Shown: positions 1-5,621 of the stretch, one piece after another
How the letters are laid out: every line of letters starts with the position of its first letter
How positions within the stretch are numbered: position 1 is the first letter of the stretch
Assembly: GCA_019118985.1 (NCBI GenBank)
Contig: DWXX01000118.1
Coordinates: 1-7,487, forward strand
DNA: 7,487 nt
Direction of reading: 5' to 3'
Origin: Candidatus Faecalibacterium faecipullorum
GTDB lineage: Bacteria > Bacillota > Clostridia > Oscillospirales > Ruminococcaceae
Program-made: the position numbers and the translations under genes
Notes under the pieces: model-generated
Databases searched by the model: none
What the model was told of the DNA's origin: nothing
The model's input: only the letters and a program-made list of their open reading frames with translations

Positions 1-789
1 CAGGCCGATGCCGTTTGCGCCGCCCACCTTGTTCAGGTACTCGACCAGCTCGACCGCGCCCATCTCCTTGCCGTCGACGGCGGTGGGCACACCCTTTTCA
101 AAGTGGATGGTCACATAGGTGGGCTCGTCGGGCGCCTGCTCGGGGCTGACCCCCAGCTCGAGGAAGCCGGGCTTGTTGTACTGGGGCTCGTTGGCGGGGT
201 TTTCCAGGTCCATCCCCTCGTGGGACAGGTGCCACAGGTTCTTGTCCTTGGAGTAGTTGGTCTCCCGGCTGATCCGCAGGGGGATGTTGTGGGCCTCGGC
301 GTAGTCGATCTCCTCGTCGCGGCTCTTGATGTCCCACTCGCGCCAGGGGGCGATGATGGCCATCTCGGGGCAGAAGGCCTTGAGGGTCAGCTCAAAGCGG
401 ACCTGGTCGTTGCCCTTGCCGGTGCAGCCGTGGCAGATGGCGTCGGCCCCTTCCTTGATGGCGATGTCGGCCAGCGCCTTGGCGATGCAGGGCCGCGCGA
501 AGGAGGTGCCCAGCAGGTAGTCCTCGTACTTTGCGCCGAACTTGAGGGTGGGGAAGATGTAGTTCTCCACAAAGTCCTTCTTCAGGTCCAGCACATACAG
601 CTTGGACGCGCCGGTCTTTTTGGCCTTCTCTTCCAGGCCGTCCAGCTCGGTGCCCTGGCCCACGTCGCCCGACACGGCGATGACCTCGCAGTTGTTGTAA
701 TTCTCTTTCAGCCAGGGGATGATGATGGAGGTGTCAAGCCCGCCCGAATAGGCCAGCACGACCTTCTTGATGTCTTCCTTTTTCTTCAT
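1..789 (-). CDS. argG: Argininosuccinate synthase, N-terminal 263 residues (3' end beyond window)
   Basis: The product joins citrulline and aspartate using ATP to give argininosuccinate, the penultimate step of arginine synthesis, in the cytoplasm. The translation starts MKKKEDIKKVVLAYSGGLDT; the PP-loop ATP-binding motif AYSGGLDTS lies at residues 13-21. Other family signatures are GDVGQG, the GTSFARPCIAKAL helix, the nucleotide/citrulline segment HGCTGKGNDQVRFE and APWREW. The frame is open to base 1, giving 263 of the roughly 400 residues usual for the family. The ATG at 789 is supported by an AAAGGAG ribosome-binding site at 801-807. Upstream lie a promoter and two ARG-box-like palindromes, suggesting control by ArgR. 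No argH is visible; it may lie outside the window. Confidence 0.97.
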   Translation of the reverse strand, partial: MKKKEDIKKVVLAYSGGLDTSIIIPWLKENYNNCEVIAVSGDVGQGTELDGLEEKAKKTGASKLYVLDLKKDFVENYIFPTLKFGAKYEDYLLGTSFARPCIAKALADIAIKEGADAICHGCTGKGNDQVRFELTLKAFCPEMAIIAPWREWDIKSRDEEIDYAEAHNIPLRISRETNYSKDKNLWHLSHEGMDLENPANEPQYNKPGFLELGVSPEQAPDEPTYVTIHFEKGVPTAVDGKEMGAVELVEYLNKVGGANGIGL

Positions 790-872
790 GATGCTCGTCG
801 CTCCTTTGTCACACTTTCTGCCGCACGCCCTTTTGGTGCGGACGGTGCGCGCCGTCTTGCGCGTCTAGATTT

Positions 873-900
873 ATTATACGCGCCCCGCCCCGCCCGTCAA
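873..900 (-). promoter_or_regulatory. Proximal sigma-70-type promoter of argG
   Basis: On the minus strand there is a -35 TTGACG (900-895), a 16-bp spacer and a perfect -10 TATAAT (878-873). Transcription would start near 866, leaving a leader of about 75 nt before argG. That leader can form two small hairpins: CCGCAC/GTGCGG arms at 821-841 and GACGG/CCGTC arms at 841-856. They share base 841, so they may compete. No T-box or riboswitch signature is recognised. Confidence 0.7.
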
Positions 901-906
901 TGCGGA

Positions 907-940
907 AAAACGCCAAACCTTGCGGCATTTCGGGGCGTTC
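907..940 (-). terminator. Weak terminator-like hairpin upstream of the argG promoter
   Basis: Read on the minus strand, AACGCC and GGCGTT arms (about 939-934 and 914-909) are separated by 19 nt and followed directly by TTTTT. The stem is only about 6 bp and the loop is large, so this is tentative. It lies between the ARG-box region and the proximal promoter, so it could interrupt transcripts started further upstream. Confidence 0.3.
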
Positions 941-951
941 TTTCGGGCAAG

Positions 952-967
952 TTGCATTTTTATGCAA
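952..967. promoter_or_regulatory. ARG-box-like operator 1 (putative ArgR site)
   Basis: TTGCATTTTTATGCAA is a perfect palindrome with 6-bp arms around TTTT. The ArgR consensus is TGAAT-N4-ATTCA with an A/T-rich centre; this site matches except for symmetrical changes giving TGCAT/ATGCA. It lies in an A+T-rich island upstream of argG, an arginine-biosynthesis gene, which supports the ArgR reading. That ArgR binds here is inference. Confidence 0.6.
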
Positions 968-991
968 TTTTAATCAAGTATTATCACACAG

Positions 992-1008
992 TATGCATTC
1001 TCATGCCC
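992..1008. promoter_or_regulatory. ARG-box-like operator 2 (putative ArgR site)
   Basis: TGCAT-TCTC-ATGCC (994-1007) repeats the operator 1 layout with one changed arm base. The two centres are about 41 bp apart, roughly four helical turns and close to twice the 21-bp spacing of adjacent ARG boxes. Between them a GATAAT preceded by TGT (minus strand, 985-980) could be an extended -10 of a second, ArgR-controlled argG promoter, but no good -35 is visible. Confidence 0.45.
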
Positions 1009-1020
1009 GCCCCGGGGCGC

Positions 1021-1046
1021 AAAAAAGCCGCCCGGCAGGGGGCGGC
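1021..1046 (-). terminator. Rho-independent terminator of the MYG1 / GIY-YIG-GNAT operon
   Basis: On the minus strand the hairpin has arms GCCGCCC and GGGCGGC (7 bp) with loop CCTGCC, followed by TTTTTT. It starts 17 nt past the stop codon at 1063 and separates this operon from argG. Confidence 0.85.
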
Positions 1047-1062
1047 AGGCAGAGCTTCCGGT

Positions 1063-1914
1063 TCACCCGCCGTACTTTGCCAGGACGGCGGCGACTTCTT
1101 CCGGCTCGAGCTGCAGGCGGACGGGCGGCGGCGCGCCGGCGCCTTTGCGCAGCGGCAGCCACCAGGTGGACAGCCCGCCCCAGCGCCCCAGCTTGTAGGC
1201 GCAGTGGGGCTGCCGCCCCACGCAGGCAAAGCCGAACTTCTCGTGGAAGCGCTCGCTGGCGGGGTTTGGGTCGGCCACAAGGGCGTAGACGTTCCAGTAG
1301 CCCTGGCGCTCCAGCAGCTCCAGCAGGGCGGCGTAGAGGGCGTGGGCCGCCCCGGTGCCGCAGGCGTCGGGGGCGCAGTAGATGGTGCTCTCCACATCCC
1401 AGGCAAAGGCCTCCCGCGGGTGGTAGGGGTGGGCGCAGGCGTAGCCCATCAGACGCCCGGCGGCGTCCCGGGCGGTCAGCAGCGGCGCGCGGGCGAGGGT
1501 GTCCTCCACCCAGCGCTCGTACTCGGGCAGGGTGGAGGGGGTGATCTGATAGGTGGCGGTGCGGTTGCGCACATACCAGTTGTACAGCGCCAGGATGTCG
1601 GCGGCGTCGGCGCGGGACGCCATGGCCAGGCGGGGGCGGGACGCCTCGGCCCACCCGGCGCAGAGGGCCTCCTTTTCGGCCTTGGTCAGCTTTTTCAGGG
1701 CGGCCTCCCGCCGCAGCGCCGCGGACTTGTCGGCGCAGGGCTCGAGGTACGCCAGGGTCAGCGCCCCGAAGGCGCGGGTGGCTTTGGCCCCCCGGCCGGT
1801 GCGGTGGGCGTGCAGGCGGGCGGCGGGGTCGTTGGTCCAGCCGGTGTACAGCCGGCCGCCCCCGCAGCGGACCATATAGACGTAGGCGGGGGCCGCCAGC
1901 TCACGCTCTTCCAT
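1063..1914 (-). CDS. Fusion protein: UPF0213-type GIY-YIG nuclease domain + PAT-like GNAT N-acetyltransferase (283 aa)
   Basis: Residues 10-84 match the small GIY-YIG/UPF0213 (YhbQ-like) fold: YVYMVRC (11-17) stands for GIY, LYTGWT (22-27) for YIG, followed by R33, H37 and the putative metal-binding E70 in RREAALKK. From about residue 98 a GNAT domain of the phosphinothricin/YncA-like type follows: ESTIYCAPDACGTGAAHALY (175-194, acetyl-CoA loop), DPNPASERFHEKFGF (215-229) and GRWGGLSTWW (243-252). UPF0213 proteins are normally about 90-100 aa alone, so this is a genuine two-domain ORF with no stop or internal ribosome-binding site at the junction. The start ATG at 1914 lies inside the end of the MYG1-family gene (14-bp overlap), implying translational coupling. 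The same frame runs upstream to 2145, but that part is low-complexity shadow. The substrate is unknown; the domain calls are firm, the joint role is not. Confidence 0.87.
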   Translation of the reverse strand: MEERELAAPAYVYMVRCGGGRLYTGWTNDPAARLHAHRTGRGAKATRAFGALTLAYLEPCADKSAALRREAALKKLTKAEKEALCAGWAEASRPRLAMASRADAADILALYNWYVRNRTATYQITPSTLPEYERWVEDTLARAPLLTARDAAGRLMGYACAHPYHPREAFAWDVESTIYCAPDACGTGAAHALYAALLELLERQGYWNVYALVADPNPASERFHEKFGFACVGRQPHCAYKLGRWGGLSTWWLPLRKGAGAPPPVRLQLEPEEVAAVLAKYGG

Positions 1915-2728
1915 TGTACTTGAGGACCAGCCGGCAGGCGGCGACGGCGGTCTGCTTGTCGGCGGCGGTGATGAGGAAGCGGCTGGCGTGGCAGAAGCTG
2001 ATCCCCGCAAGGCCGCTGCGGGCCTCGATGACCTCCTGCGGCTGGCCGGCCCACCCGGCGGGGAAGGGCAGCTTGGGCTTTTTGGTGCGGTGGTCGGTGA
2101 CGCACTGCGCGCTCCACCCGCCCCGCTGGCTGGGGTAGACCACAAAGAGGGCGTCGGTTTTGTACAGACCGTTCTTCCAGGGCAGGTAGCAGGGCAGCAC
2201 CACGATGCCGTCGCGGGAGGCGGCGTAGGCCGCCCGCACCTTCTCGTCGGCGCGGTTGACGGCGTTGGCCGCCTCGATCTGCCGGGTCAGGATCTGCTTG
2301 GCCAGGGCCACCGCCTCAAAAAAGCGCTCGTCGGCGGTATCCTCGCTGTCCCACGGGGGGTTAAAAAAGCCGATGGCGTCGCACAGGCTGTTCTGCTCGC
2401 CGGTGTTGTCGTTGAGGTCCAGCGGCTGGATGAAGTTCTCATCCACCAGGCGGGCCTGCCGCTGCCCCACAAGGCCGGGGCCCAGCACCCGCCACAGCAG
2501 CCCGAAGGCGGCGTAGGGCACCCCGTTGGGCCGGGTCTGGCGGGGCTCGCGGTGGTGGTCAAAGATGCCGTCCCCGATGTCGTAGACGATGCCGTCGAAA
2601 TCCTCCGGCACCACAAACCCCCGCGTCACCTGGATGTCGGGACGCACGATCTGCAAAAGCGCGGTGGCGAACACATCGTCGGCATGGAACTTGCCGGCAT
2701 GGGTAAACCCGCGTGCTGGTATTTTCAT
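1901..2728 (-). CDS. MYG1/UPF0160-family DHH-type metal-dependent phosphoesterase (275 aa)
   Basis: The N-terminus GFTHAGKFHADDVFATALLQ (7-26) and the downstream YDIGDGIFDHH (49-59) are the hallmark MYG1 motifs; HADD and FDHH would bind divalent metal in the DHH-like fold. The remainder (NDNTGEQNSL, PCYLPWK, a C-terminal GISFCH segment) fits the family over its full length. Eukaryotic MYG1 acts as a 3'-5' RNA exonuclease; bacterial members are little studied, so function here is by family only. I chose ATG 2728 over an in-frame GTG at 2743 because AGAGGTG (2733-2739) sits 4 nt before ATG 2728 and would lie inside the longer ORF. The gene overlaps the GIY-YIG/GNAT gene by 14 bp, forming a two-gene operon ending at the terminator near 1021-1046. 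Confidence 0.88.
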   Translation of the reverse strand: MKIPARGFTHAGKFHADDVFATALLQIVRPDIQVTRGFVVPEDFDGIVYDIGDGIFDHHREPRQTRPNGVPYAAFGLLWRVLGPGLVGQRQARLVDENFIQPLDLNDNTGEQNSLCDAIGFFNPPWDSEDTADERFFEAVALAKQILTRQIEAANAVNRADEKVRAAYAASRDGIVVLPCYLPWKNGLYKTDALFVVYPSQRGGWSAQCVTDHRTKKPKLPFPAGWAGQPQEVIEARSGLAGISFCHASRFLITAADKQTAVAACRLVLKYNGRA

Positions 2729-2762
2729 AGCTGCACCTCTCACTCCAACTTCATTTCGTAAC

Positions 2763-2791
2763 AGTATACCACAATTCGCAGGGGAGGGAAA
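2763..2791 (-). promoter_or_regulatory. Putative promoter of the MYG1 / GIY-YIG-GNAT operon
   Basis: On the minus strand TATACT (2768-2763) is preceded by TGG, an extended -10. The hexamer 17 bp upstream (TTTCCC) is a poor -35, which extended -10 promoters tolerate. It lies about 35 bp before the gene's start and diverges from the toxin-antitoxin promoter. Confidence 0.45.
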
Positions 2792-2822
2792 GGGGCGGGG
2801 GAGGCAGGCAGGCGCGCAGGTA

Positions 2823-2851
2823 TTGCCAGCATGATAAAATTATGATAAAAT
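2823..2851 (+). promoter_or_regulatory. Promoter of the toxin-antitoxin operon
   Basis: A -35 TTGCCA (2823-2828), a 17-bp spacer and a -10 TAAAAT (2846-2851) preceded by TGA (extended -10). It is followed by an AAGGAGG ribosome-binding site at 2858-2864 and the antitoxin ATG at 2872. Confidence 0.65.
2831..2851. repeat. Tandem 10-bp direct repeat over the toxin-antitoxin promoter (possible autoregulatory operator)
   Basis: ATGATAAAAT occurs at 2831-2840 and again at 2842-2851, an 11-bp period that puts both copies on one helix face. The second copy contains the -10. Phd/YefM antitoxins commonly bind their own promoter with the toxin, so the repeat is a candidate operator; binding is inference. 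Confidence 0.45.
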
Positions 2852-2871
2852 AAAAGCAAGGAGGCGATACC

Positions 2872-3144
2872 ATGCTGAACATCCGCCCTGTGTCCGACCT
2901 TCGGAACAAATTCCCTGAGATCGAGCAGACTGTCCTGCAATCCGGCGAGCCGGTCTTTCTGACCAAAAACGGCTACGGCTCGATGGTCCTGCTCAGTCTG
3001 GAGCAGTATGCCGGCCTGACCGACCCGGTCGAGCGCGCCCTGGACCAGGCCGACCGGGCAGCCGAACTGTCCGGCGCGCGCCTGAGCGCCGATGAAGTGT
3101 TTGCCCGGGTCAGGAGGCGCGTCCATGAACGGGAAGACGTATGA
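2872..3144 (+). CDS. Type II antitoxin, Phd/YefM family (90 aa)
   Basis: MLNIRPVSDLRNKFPEIEQT at the N-terminus, then SGEPVFLTKNGYGSMVLLSL, is the Phd/YefM DNA-binding fold, in which an N-terminal beta/helix segment dimerises and contacts operator DNA. The C-terminal part (about 50-90, rich in E, R and A) is the expected disordered helix that wraps and neutralises the toxin. The length is typical. An AAGGAGG ribosome-binding site ends 7 nt before the ATG. The 3' end overlaps the toxin start by 20 bp, the usual antitoxin-first arrangement that couples the two translations. Autorepression through the upstream tandem repeat is likely but unproven. Confidence 0.93.
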   Translation: MLNIRPVSDLRNKFPEIEQTVLQSGEPVFLTKNGYGSMVLLSLEQYAGLTDPVERALDQADRAAELSGARLSADEVFARVRRRVHEREDV

Positions 3145-3439
3145 GCTGCGCATTCTGCCCCTCTTCGAGTACGACCTGAACGAGATCGTCGATTATATCA
3201 CCCTCCGTCTCAAAAATCCGGCCGCCGCCCTGCGCCTTGTGGATGATCTGGAAGCCGCCATTCAGGAGCGTCTGGCCTGCCCGGAGTCCTTTGAGCCCTA
3301 CCGCTCGGCCAAAGAGCGTCGGTACCCGTACTATCAGCTGCGGGTCCGCGGCTTTACCGTCTTTTATGTCGTGATCGGGAATGTAATGGAGGTCCGCCGC
3401 ATCCTCTACAGCCGTCAGGACTGGAAACAAAAGCTCTGA
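3125..3439 (+). CDS. Type II toxin, RelE/ParE family (104 aa)
   Basis: The protein begins MNGKTYELRILPLFEYDLNE and has the small alpha/beta RelE/ParE fold: two N-terminal helices (about 13-52), then the strand-rich core YPYYQLRVRGFTVFYVVI (67-84) and the characteristic tail MEVRRILYSRQDW (88-100). R65-R66, R91-R92 and R97 are basic residues in the region where RelE-type toxins contact RNA. Whether this member cleaves ribosome-bound mRNA (RelE-like) or poisons gyrase (ParE-like) cannot be told from the sequence. ATG 3125 is preferred over an in-frame ATG at 3092 because AGGAGG (3112-3117) sits 7 nt upstream and the family starts here. It shares an operon with the Phd/YefM antitoxin. Confidence 0.92.
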   Translation: MNGKTYELRILPLFEYDLNEIVDYITLRLKNPAAALRLVDDLEAAIQERLACPESFEPYRSAKERRYPYYQLRVRGFTVFYVVIGNVMEVRRILYSRQDWKQKL

Positions 3440-3450
3440 AACGCACAAAC

Positions 3451-3482
3451 CCCCGCCCGGGCGAACCGGGCGGGGATCTTTG
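3451..3482. terminator. Bidirectional terminator between toxin and tig
   Basis: Perfect 10-bp arms CCCCGCCCGG (3451-3460) and CCGGGCGGGG (3466-3475) enclose loop GCGAA. On the plus strand the tail is ATCTTTGTCT; on the minus strand it is GTTTGTGCGTTTC. Both are moderately T-rich, so one hairpin can end both convergent transcripts (toxin stop at 3439, tig stop at 3493). Confidence 0.8.
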
Positions 3483-3492
3483 TCTGTCGGTT

Positions 3493-4794
3493 TTATGCCT
3501 GCACTTCTTTGATGGTGGAGCGGTCGATCACCCAGTCGGCGGCGCGGCGGATGGCCTCGCTGCGGCGCAAAGCGCGCAGGTCGGTCTTTTCCTTGACCTC
3601 CTCGAGGGTCTTTTTGGCCATTTCGGCCCGCTTGGTCAGCTGCTCGTCCAGCTCGGCGTCGGTGGGGACCAGCCCTTCGGCGCCGGCGATCTGCAGCAGG
3701 GCCATCCGGGCGCGGGTGTTCCGCTCGGCCGCCTTGCGGACGGTGGCCTTGAACTCGTCCCGGGTCTGGTGGATCTGGCCCAGGTATTTGTCCAGGCTCA
3801 TCCGCTGCATCTGCAGCTGCTGCTGGAAAGCCTGCATCTCGTTGTGGTAGGCGCTCTCCACCAGAACGTCGGGCAGCTCGCCGGCAGAGGCGTCGGCCAG
3901 CAGCATCAGCACCTGGCTGCGGGCGTGGTTGAGGGCGGCGGTGCGCTTGCGCGCCTCCAGCTGGTGGCGGATCTGGGCGCGGTACTCCTCCATGGTGTCC
4001 ACCTTGCCCGCCTTTTTGGCAAAGTCGCTGTTCAGCGCCGGCAGCTGCCGGACGCAGACGTCGATCACCTTGATCTTAAAGGTGGCCTCCTTGCCGGCCA
4101 GGTCCTTGACGTGGTACTGCGCGGGGAAGGTGACCTTCAGATCGAACGCATCCCCCGCCTGGTGGCCGATGATCCCCTCCTCAAAGCCGGGGATCATCCG
4201 GCCGCGGCCCAGCTCGATGGCCTGCTTTTCGGCGCTGCCGCCGGGGAAGGGCTCGCCGTCGACGTAGCCGGTGTAGTCCATGTGGACGATGTTGCCCTTG
4301 ACCGCCGGGCCCTTGTGGGGGACAAGCTCGGCAAAGCCGGCCCGCCGGCGCTCCACCACATGCTCGACCTCCTTGTCGGTGGTGGCGGGGATGGTGCAGG
4401 TGACCTCAAAGCCGGTCGTCTTGGCGATGTCCAGCTCGGGGCGCAGCGGGACGGTGGCGGTGGCCACAAAGCCCTCTTCCTTCTTGACGCTGACCAGGTC
4501 GTAGCTGGGCTCGTCCACCGGCTCAAGGCCATGGTCTGCCACCGCCTGCTCGTACAGGGCGGGCACGTCCCGGTCCATCAGGTCATTGATGGCGTCGTAC
4601 CAGAAGATATGCTCCCCCCGGTCGGCCTCGATCTGGGCGCGGTCAGCCTGCCCTTTGGCGAAGCCTTTGATCGTAAAGGTGTCCCGCGTCCGCTGATAGA
4701 CCGCCTCGGCGGCCGTCTCCAGCTCGTCGGCTGTGGCGCTGAAAGTCATTTTGCAGACATTCTTCTCAGGCGTTTCAACACTTACCAGTTTCAT
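3493..4794 (-). CDS. tig: Trigger factor, ribosome-associated chaperone and peptidyl-prolyl isomerase (433 aa)
   Basis: Length and domain order match trigger factor: an N-terminal ribosome-binding domain (1-about 115), an FKBP-type PPIase domain (about 160-248, with GNIVHMDYTGYVDGEPFPGG, then MIPGFEEGI and ATFKIKVIDV), and a helical C-terminal chaperone domain (about 250-433). It would meet nascent chains at the ribosomal exit tunnel. The ribosome-binding loop is unusual: residues 44-52 read GFAKGQADR where the family has GFRKGKAPR, so the arginine of the FRK contact is alanine here. ATG 4794 has GGGAGGG (4806-4812) upstream. The usual clpP/clpX neighbours are absent; tig stands alone, divergent from the serine dehydratase operon. 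It could be a diverged second copy; the family call is firm. Confidence 0.95.
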   Translation of the reverse strand: MKLVSVETPEKNVCKMTFSATADELETAAEAVYQRTRDTFTIKGFAKGQADRAQIEADRGEHIFWYDAINDLMDRDVPALYEQAVADHGLEPVDEPSYDLVSVKKEEGFVATATVPLRPELDIAKTTGFEVTCTIPATTDKEVEHVVERRRAGFAELVPHKGPAVKGNIVHMDYTGYVDGEPFPGGSAEKQAIELGRGRMIPGFEEGIIGHQAGDAFDLKVTFPAQYHVKDLAGKEATFKIKVIDVCVRQLPALNSDFAKKAGKVDTMEEYRAQIRHQLEARKRTAALNHARSQVLMLLADASAGELPDVLVESAYHNEMQAFQQQLQMQRMSLDKYLGQIHQTRDEFKATVRKAAERNTRARMALLQIAGAEGLVPTDAELDEQLTKRAEMAKKTLEEVKEKTDLRALRRSEAIRRAADWVIDRSTIKEVQA

Positions 4795-4853
4795 AGTGGA
4801 TGTTACCCTCCCGTGCGGCCCCCTGCGGGCGCGATTGTAGTCAATTTGAAATT

Positions 4854-4865
4854 ATTATAGCACAT
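4854..4865 (-). promoter_or_regulatory. Extended -10 of the tig promoter
   Basis: On the minus strand a perfect TATAAT (4859-4854) is preceded by TGC, an extended -10. The position 17 bp further up (TACCGC) is not a recognisable -35. The predicted leader before tig is about 50 nt. Confidence 0.6.
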
Positions 4866-4886
4866 CGGGGCCAAAAGCGGTATAAT
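4858..4886 (+). promoter_or_regulatory. Putative promoter of sdaAB-sdaAA
   Basis: A perfect plus-strand -10 TATAAT lies at 4881-4886, about 43 bp before the sdaAB ATG. The hexamer at 17-bp spacing, TAGCAC (4858-4863), is a weak -35 and overlaps the tig -10, so the two divergent promoters probably compete for polymerase or are bridged by a regulator. Confidence 0.5.
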
Positions 4887-4928
4887 AAAATTGTAATTTT
4901 CTGCGAAAGGCAGGGTTGAATCAGAGAT

Positions 4929-5591
4929 ATGCGCCTGTTTGACGTACTCGGGCCGGTGATGATCGGCCCCTCTTCCAGCCATACGGCGGGGGCGGCGCGC
5001 ATCGGCCGCACCGCGCGGCTGCTGCTGGGCGAGGCGCCGCGCCGCGCCGACATCGGCCTGTACGGCAGCTTTGCCACCACCGGCCGGGGCCACGGCACCG
5101 ACCGCGCCATCGTGGCCGGGCTGCTGGGGATGAAGCCGGACGACCCCCGCCTGCCCGACAGCTTCGCCCTGGCGGAGCAGGCCGGGCTCGACTTTACCAT
5201 CCACCCGGTGGAGCTGCGCTCGGCCCACCCCAACACCGCCGTGCTCACCCTCGAGGGGGCGGACCGCAGCCTTGCGCTGACCGCCGCGTCGGTGGGGGGC
5301 GGGCGGATCCGGGTGCGCTCCATCGACGGGGTGGCCGCCGACTTCGGCGGGGAGGCCAACACCCTCATCATCCACAACGACGACACCCCCGGCTGCATCG
5401 CCGAGGTGGCCCTGGCGCTGGCCCGCCGGCGGATCAACGTGGCGTCCATGCAGGTCTTTCGCGCGGCGCCGGGGGGCGAGGCGGTGATGGTGCTGGAATG
5501 CGACAGCCCCCTGCCCGACGCACTGGAGTTCCAGCTGACGGCGGTGCCCGGCATCCGCAAGGTGACCTGCCTGAACGTCGACCAGGACTGA
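4929..5591 (+). CDS. sdaAB: L-serine ammonia-lyase (dehydratase), beta subunit, iron-sulfur-dependent (220 aa)
   Basis: With SdaAA this forms the oxygen-sensitive [4Fe-4S] L-serine dehydratase that turns serine into pyruvate and ammonia. The N-terminus MRLFDVLGPVMIGPSSSHTA carries the family signature GPSSSHT (13-19), and GSFATTGRGHGTDRAIVAGL (46-65) continues the SDH beta domain. Residues 144-220 (NTLIIHNDDTPGCIAEVALA and onward) are a C-terminal ACT domain. Such domains often bind amino acids; their role in this family is less settled. ATG 4929 is the first start after an in-frame TGA at 4917. The ribosome-binding site is weak (AGAG 4 nt upstream, or AAAGG further off), unlike the strong one of sdaAA. 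The sdaAA gene follows after 30 bp. Confidence 0.96.
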   Translation: MRLFDVLGPVMIGPSSSHTAGAARIGRTARLLLGEAPRRADIGLYGSFATTGRGHGTDRAIVAGLLGMKPDDPRLPDSFALAEQAGLDFTIHPVELRSAHPNTAVLTLEGADRSLALTAASVGGGRIRVRSIDGVAADFGGEANTLIIHNDDTPGCIAEVALALARRRINVASMQVFRAAPGGEAVMVLECDSPLPDALEFQLTAVPGIRKVTCLNVDQD

Positions 5592-5621
5592 CCCACACCA
5601 CCATACCAAAGGAGAGAGCCC

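Noticed and set aside
790..872. T-box or riboswitch in the argG leader
   Set aside because: The predicted leader is only about 75 nt and has two small hairpins but no T-box sequence or other recognised aptamer; ARG-box-like sites explain regulation better.
103..1923. 606-codon plus-strand open frame across argG and the GIY-YIG/GNAT gene
   Set aside because: It is antisense to two genes with clear family motifs and its translation is G/V/A/L-rich low complexity, as expected from GC-rich antisense frames.
1915..2145. N-terminal extension of the GIY-YIG/GNAT ORF by 77 codons
   Set aside because: The extension lies wholly inside the MYG1-family gene and is S/P/A/R-rich shadow; the GIY-YIG fold begins right after ATG 1914.
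3769..4860. 363-codon plus-strand open frame over tig
   Set aside because: Antisense to trigger factor, with repetitive H/L/V/G composition, no family motif and no ribosome-binding site of note.
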